Positions 5,552 through 6,088 of a stretch of 6,088 nucleotides of DNA are shown here, in pieces; positions within the stretch are counted from its first letter, which is position 1, and each line of letters begins with the position of its first letter. The notes under the pieces are model-generated. The model saw nothing but the letters and a program-made list of their open reading frames with translations, did no database searches and had not been told where the DNA came from. A program made the translations under genes and the position numbers. The stretch covers positions 1-6,088 of the forward strand of contig JAEOST010000611.1 of NCBI GenBank assembly GCA_016840245.1, in the 5' to 3' direction. This DNA comes from Candidatus Thorarchaeota archaeon. GTDB taxonomy: Archaea > Asgardarchaeota > Thorarchaeia > Thorarchaeales > Thorarchaeaceae.

Positions 5552-6088
5552 CTATCTTTTTCGAATGAAGATAGCAGTCACAGCAATAACCAAAATACTT
5601 GCACTTAGAACTCCAACCACGACTAGGTCAAAGGATTCTTGTCCATTAGTGGATGTTGTTGTGGTTACACTTGTTGTTGGAGATGTGATTGTAGTTTCAG
5701 ATATTGTGGTTTCAGTCGGTTCTGGAGGTGGAAGTGTTGATTGAACTAACCAGTATGAAACCTTAAGCAGCAAACCCCATTCGGAATCAGGATCATCCAG
5801 ATAGTCAAACTGTGAAACCCCATCACGATTATCACCCTCCTCCAACTCTGGATGGGGGCTTGAGAGAAACACAGAACCATTCCCATAATTAAAGGCAATC
5901 ATCGATGAATAGTTTGTACCTGGATACTGCATGATGGGTATGATTTCAGACATATTCTCCGATTCAAAGTAGGATGAACTCCAATACAGTGTGCTGTAAT
6001 TTGCTGGTTCATCAGACAGGTCTGGTCCCATTGACTCTCTATTTACAGTCATATTCATCAGATATGTTCCATCAGGAATACTTGGGAC
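5552..6088 (-). CDS. Surface-anchored class I glutamine-amidotransferase-like (BPL_N-type) protein, 5' end missing
   Basis: The frame is open to the window edge, so only the last 178 residues are visible and the start is outside. The visible ectodomain includes SMIAFNYGNGSVFLSSPHPE, then DPDSEWGLLLKVSYWLV. This resembles the end of BPL_N or ThuA-like class I glutamine-amidotransferase folds, where a G-x-G-x-V strand leads to the His-Pro-Glu of the catalytic site. The nucleophile Cys would lie in the missing part. Counting from the Met at 6056-6058, N-glycosylation sequons occur at N2, N20, N35, N49 and N60. A Pro/Thr/Ser-rich stalk (about 107-138) leads to a membrane helix (about 145-164) and a final RKR. 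The domain therefore faces outside and the tail inside. It ends in TAG, followed in frame by a second anchor. The gene is on the same strand as the hydrogenase operon, about 200 nt upstream, and is probably separate from it. Substrate is unknown. Confidence 0.7.
   Translation of the reverse strand, partial: VPSIPDGTYLMNMTVNRESMGPDLSDEPANYSTLYWSSSYFESENMSEIIPIMQYPGTNYSSMIAFNYGNGSVFLSSPHPELEEGDNRDGVSQFDYLDDPDSEWGLLLKVSYWLVQSTLPPPEPTETTISETTITSPTTSVTTTTSTNGQESFDLVVVGVLSASILVIAVTAIFIRKR

Noticed and set aside
5552..5554. Pyrrolysine at the TAG of the surface-protein gene
   Set aside because: TAG also ends the hydrogenase large subunit, FIRKR is a natural anchor end, and no pyl gene or Pyl-using enzyme is visible. 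Kept only as an alternative under the readthrough finding.
5523..5744. Plus-strand hydrophobic 73-residue reading frame
   Set aside because: It is the antisense of Thr codons (GTT/GTG read as Val) in the stalks and of the membrane helix of the surface protein.
1..6088. CRISPR array, tRNA, rRNA or insertion sequence
   Set aside because: No regularly spaced repeats, no cloverleaf with the T-loop consensus noticed, no transposase frame and no terminal repeats were seen by eye on either strand.

Overview
The window looks archaeal. It carries a cytosolic group 3-type [NiFe] hydrogenase of the FrhG/MvhG and FrhA/MvhA kind, Shine-Dalgarno sequences of the GGAGG/GGTGA type, GTG and probably TTG starts beside ATG, and an exported protein with a Thr-rich stalk, several N-glycosylation sequons and a C-terminal membrane anchor. 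An Asgard-like lineage such as Thorarchaeia would fit. That is an impression from gene style, not a demonstrated placement. Every supported gene lies on the minus strand, so the window reads from right to left. No gene-free stretch exceeds 300 bases.

Right end (5432-6088): the 3' part of a gene for a surface-anchored protein. Its visible ectodomain resembles the end of a class I glutamine-amidotransferase-like (BPL_N-type) domain, followed by a Thr-rich stalk, one membrane helix and RKR. After its TAG stop, the same frame stays open for 39 codons. These encode a second Thr/Ser-rich stalk and a second membrane helix before a TAA. This is the most unusual structure in the window.

Centre (1967-5431): a tightly packed putative operon behind a 5347-5431 promoter region. 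That region holds a perfect 7-7-7 inverted repeat touching the first start codon. Gene order is a divergent V4R/metOD1-like protein with conserved Cys, the hydrogenase small subunit (three predicted FeS clusters), the hydrogenase large subunit (both NiFe ligand motifs intact), a 2[4Fe-4S] ferredoxin-like subunit with a GTG start, and a small PH-like protein. Gaps are 10 nt, a 4-nt overlap, 1 nt and about 19 nt. No MvhD, FrhB or HdrA partner and no maturation protease is present, so electrons from H2 oxidation (or for H2 production) probably pass through the ferredoxin subunit. The V4R-like protein is a candidate sensor or accessory factor.

Left end (1-1966): a 65-residue protein with two membrane helices, then a strong 14-bp stem-loop that is fully paired only as minus-strand RNA, then a 508-residue multi-pass membrane protein. 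The latter has a Cys/His/aromatic-rich loop and a long acidic, Pro/Glu-rich C-terminal tail. None of these left-end proteins is recognised as a named family.
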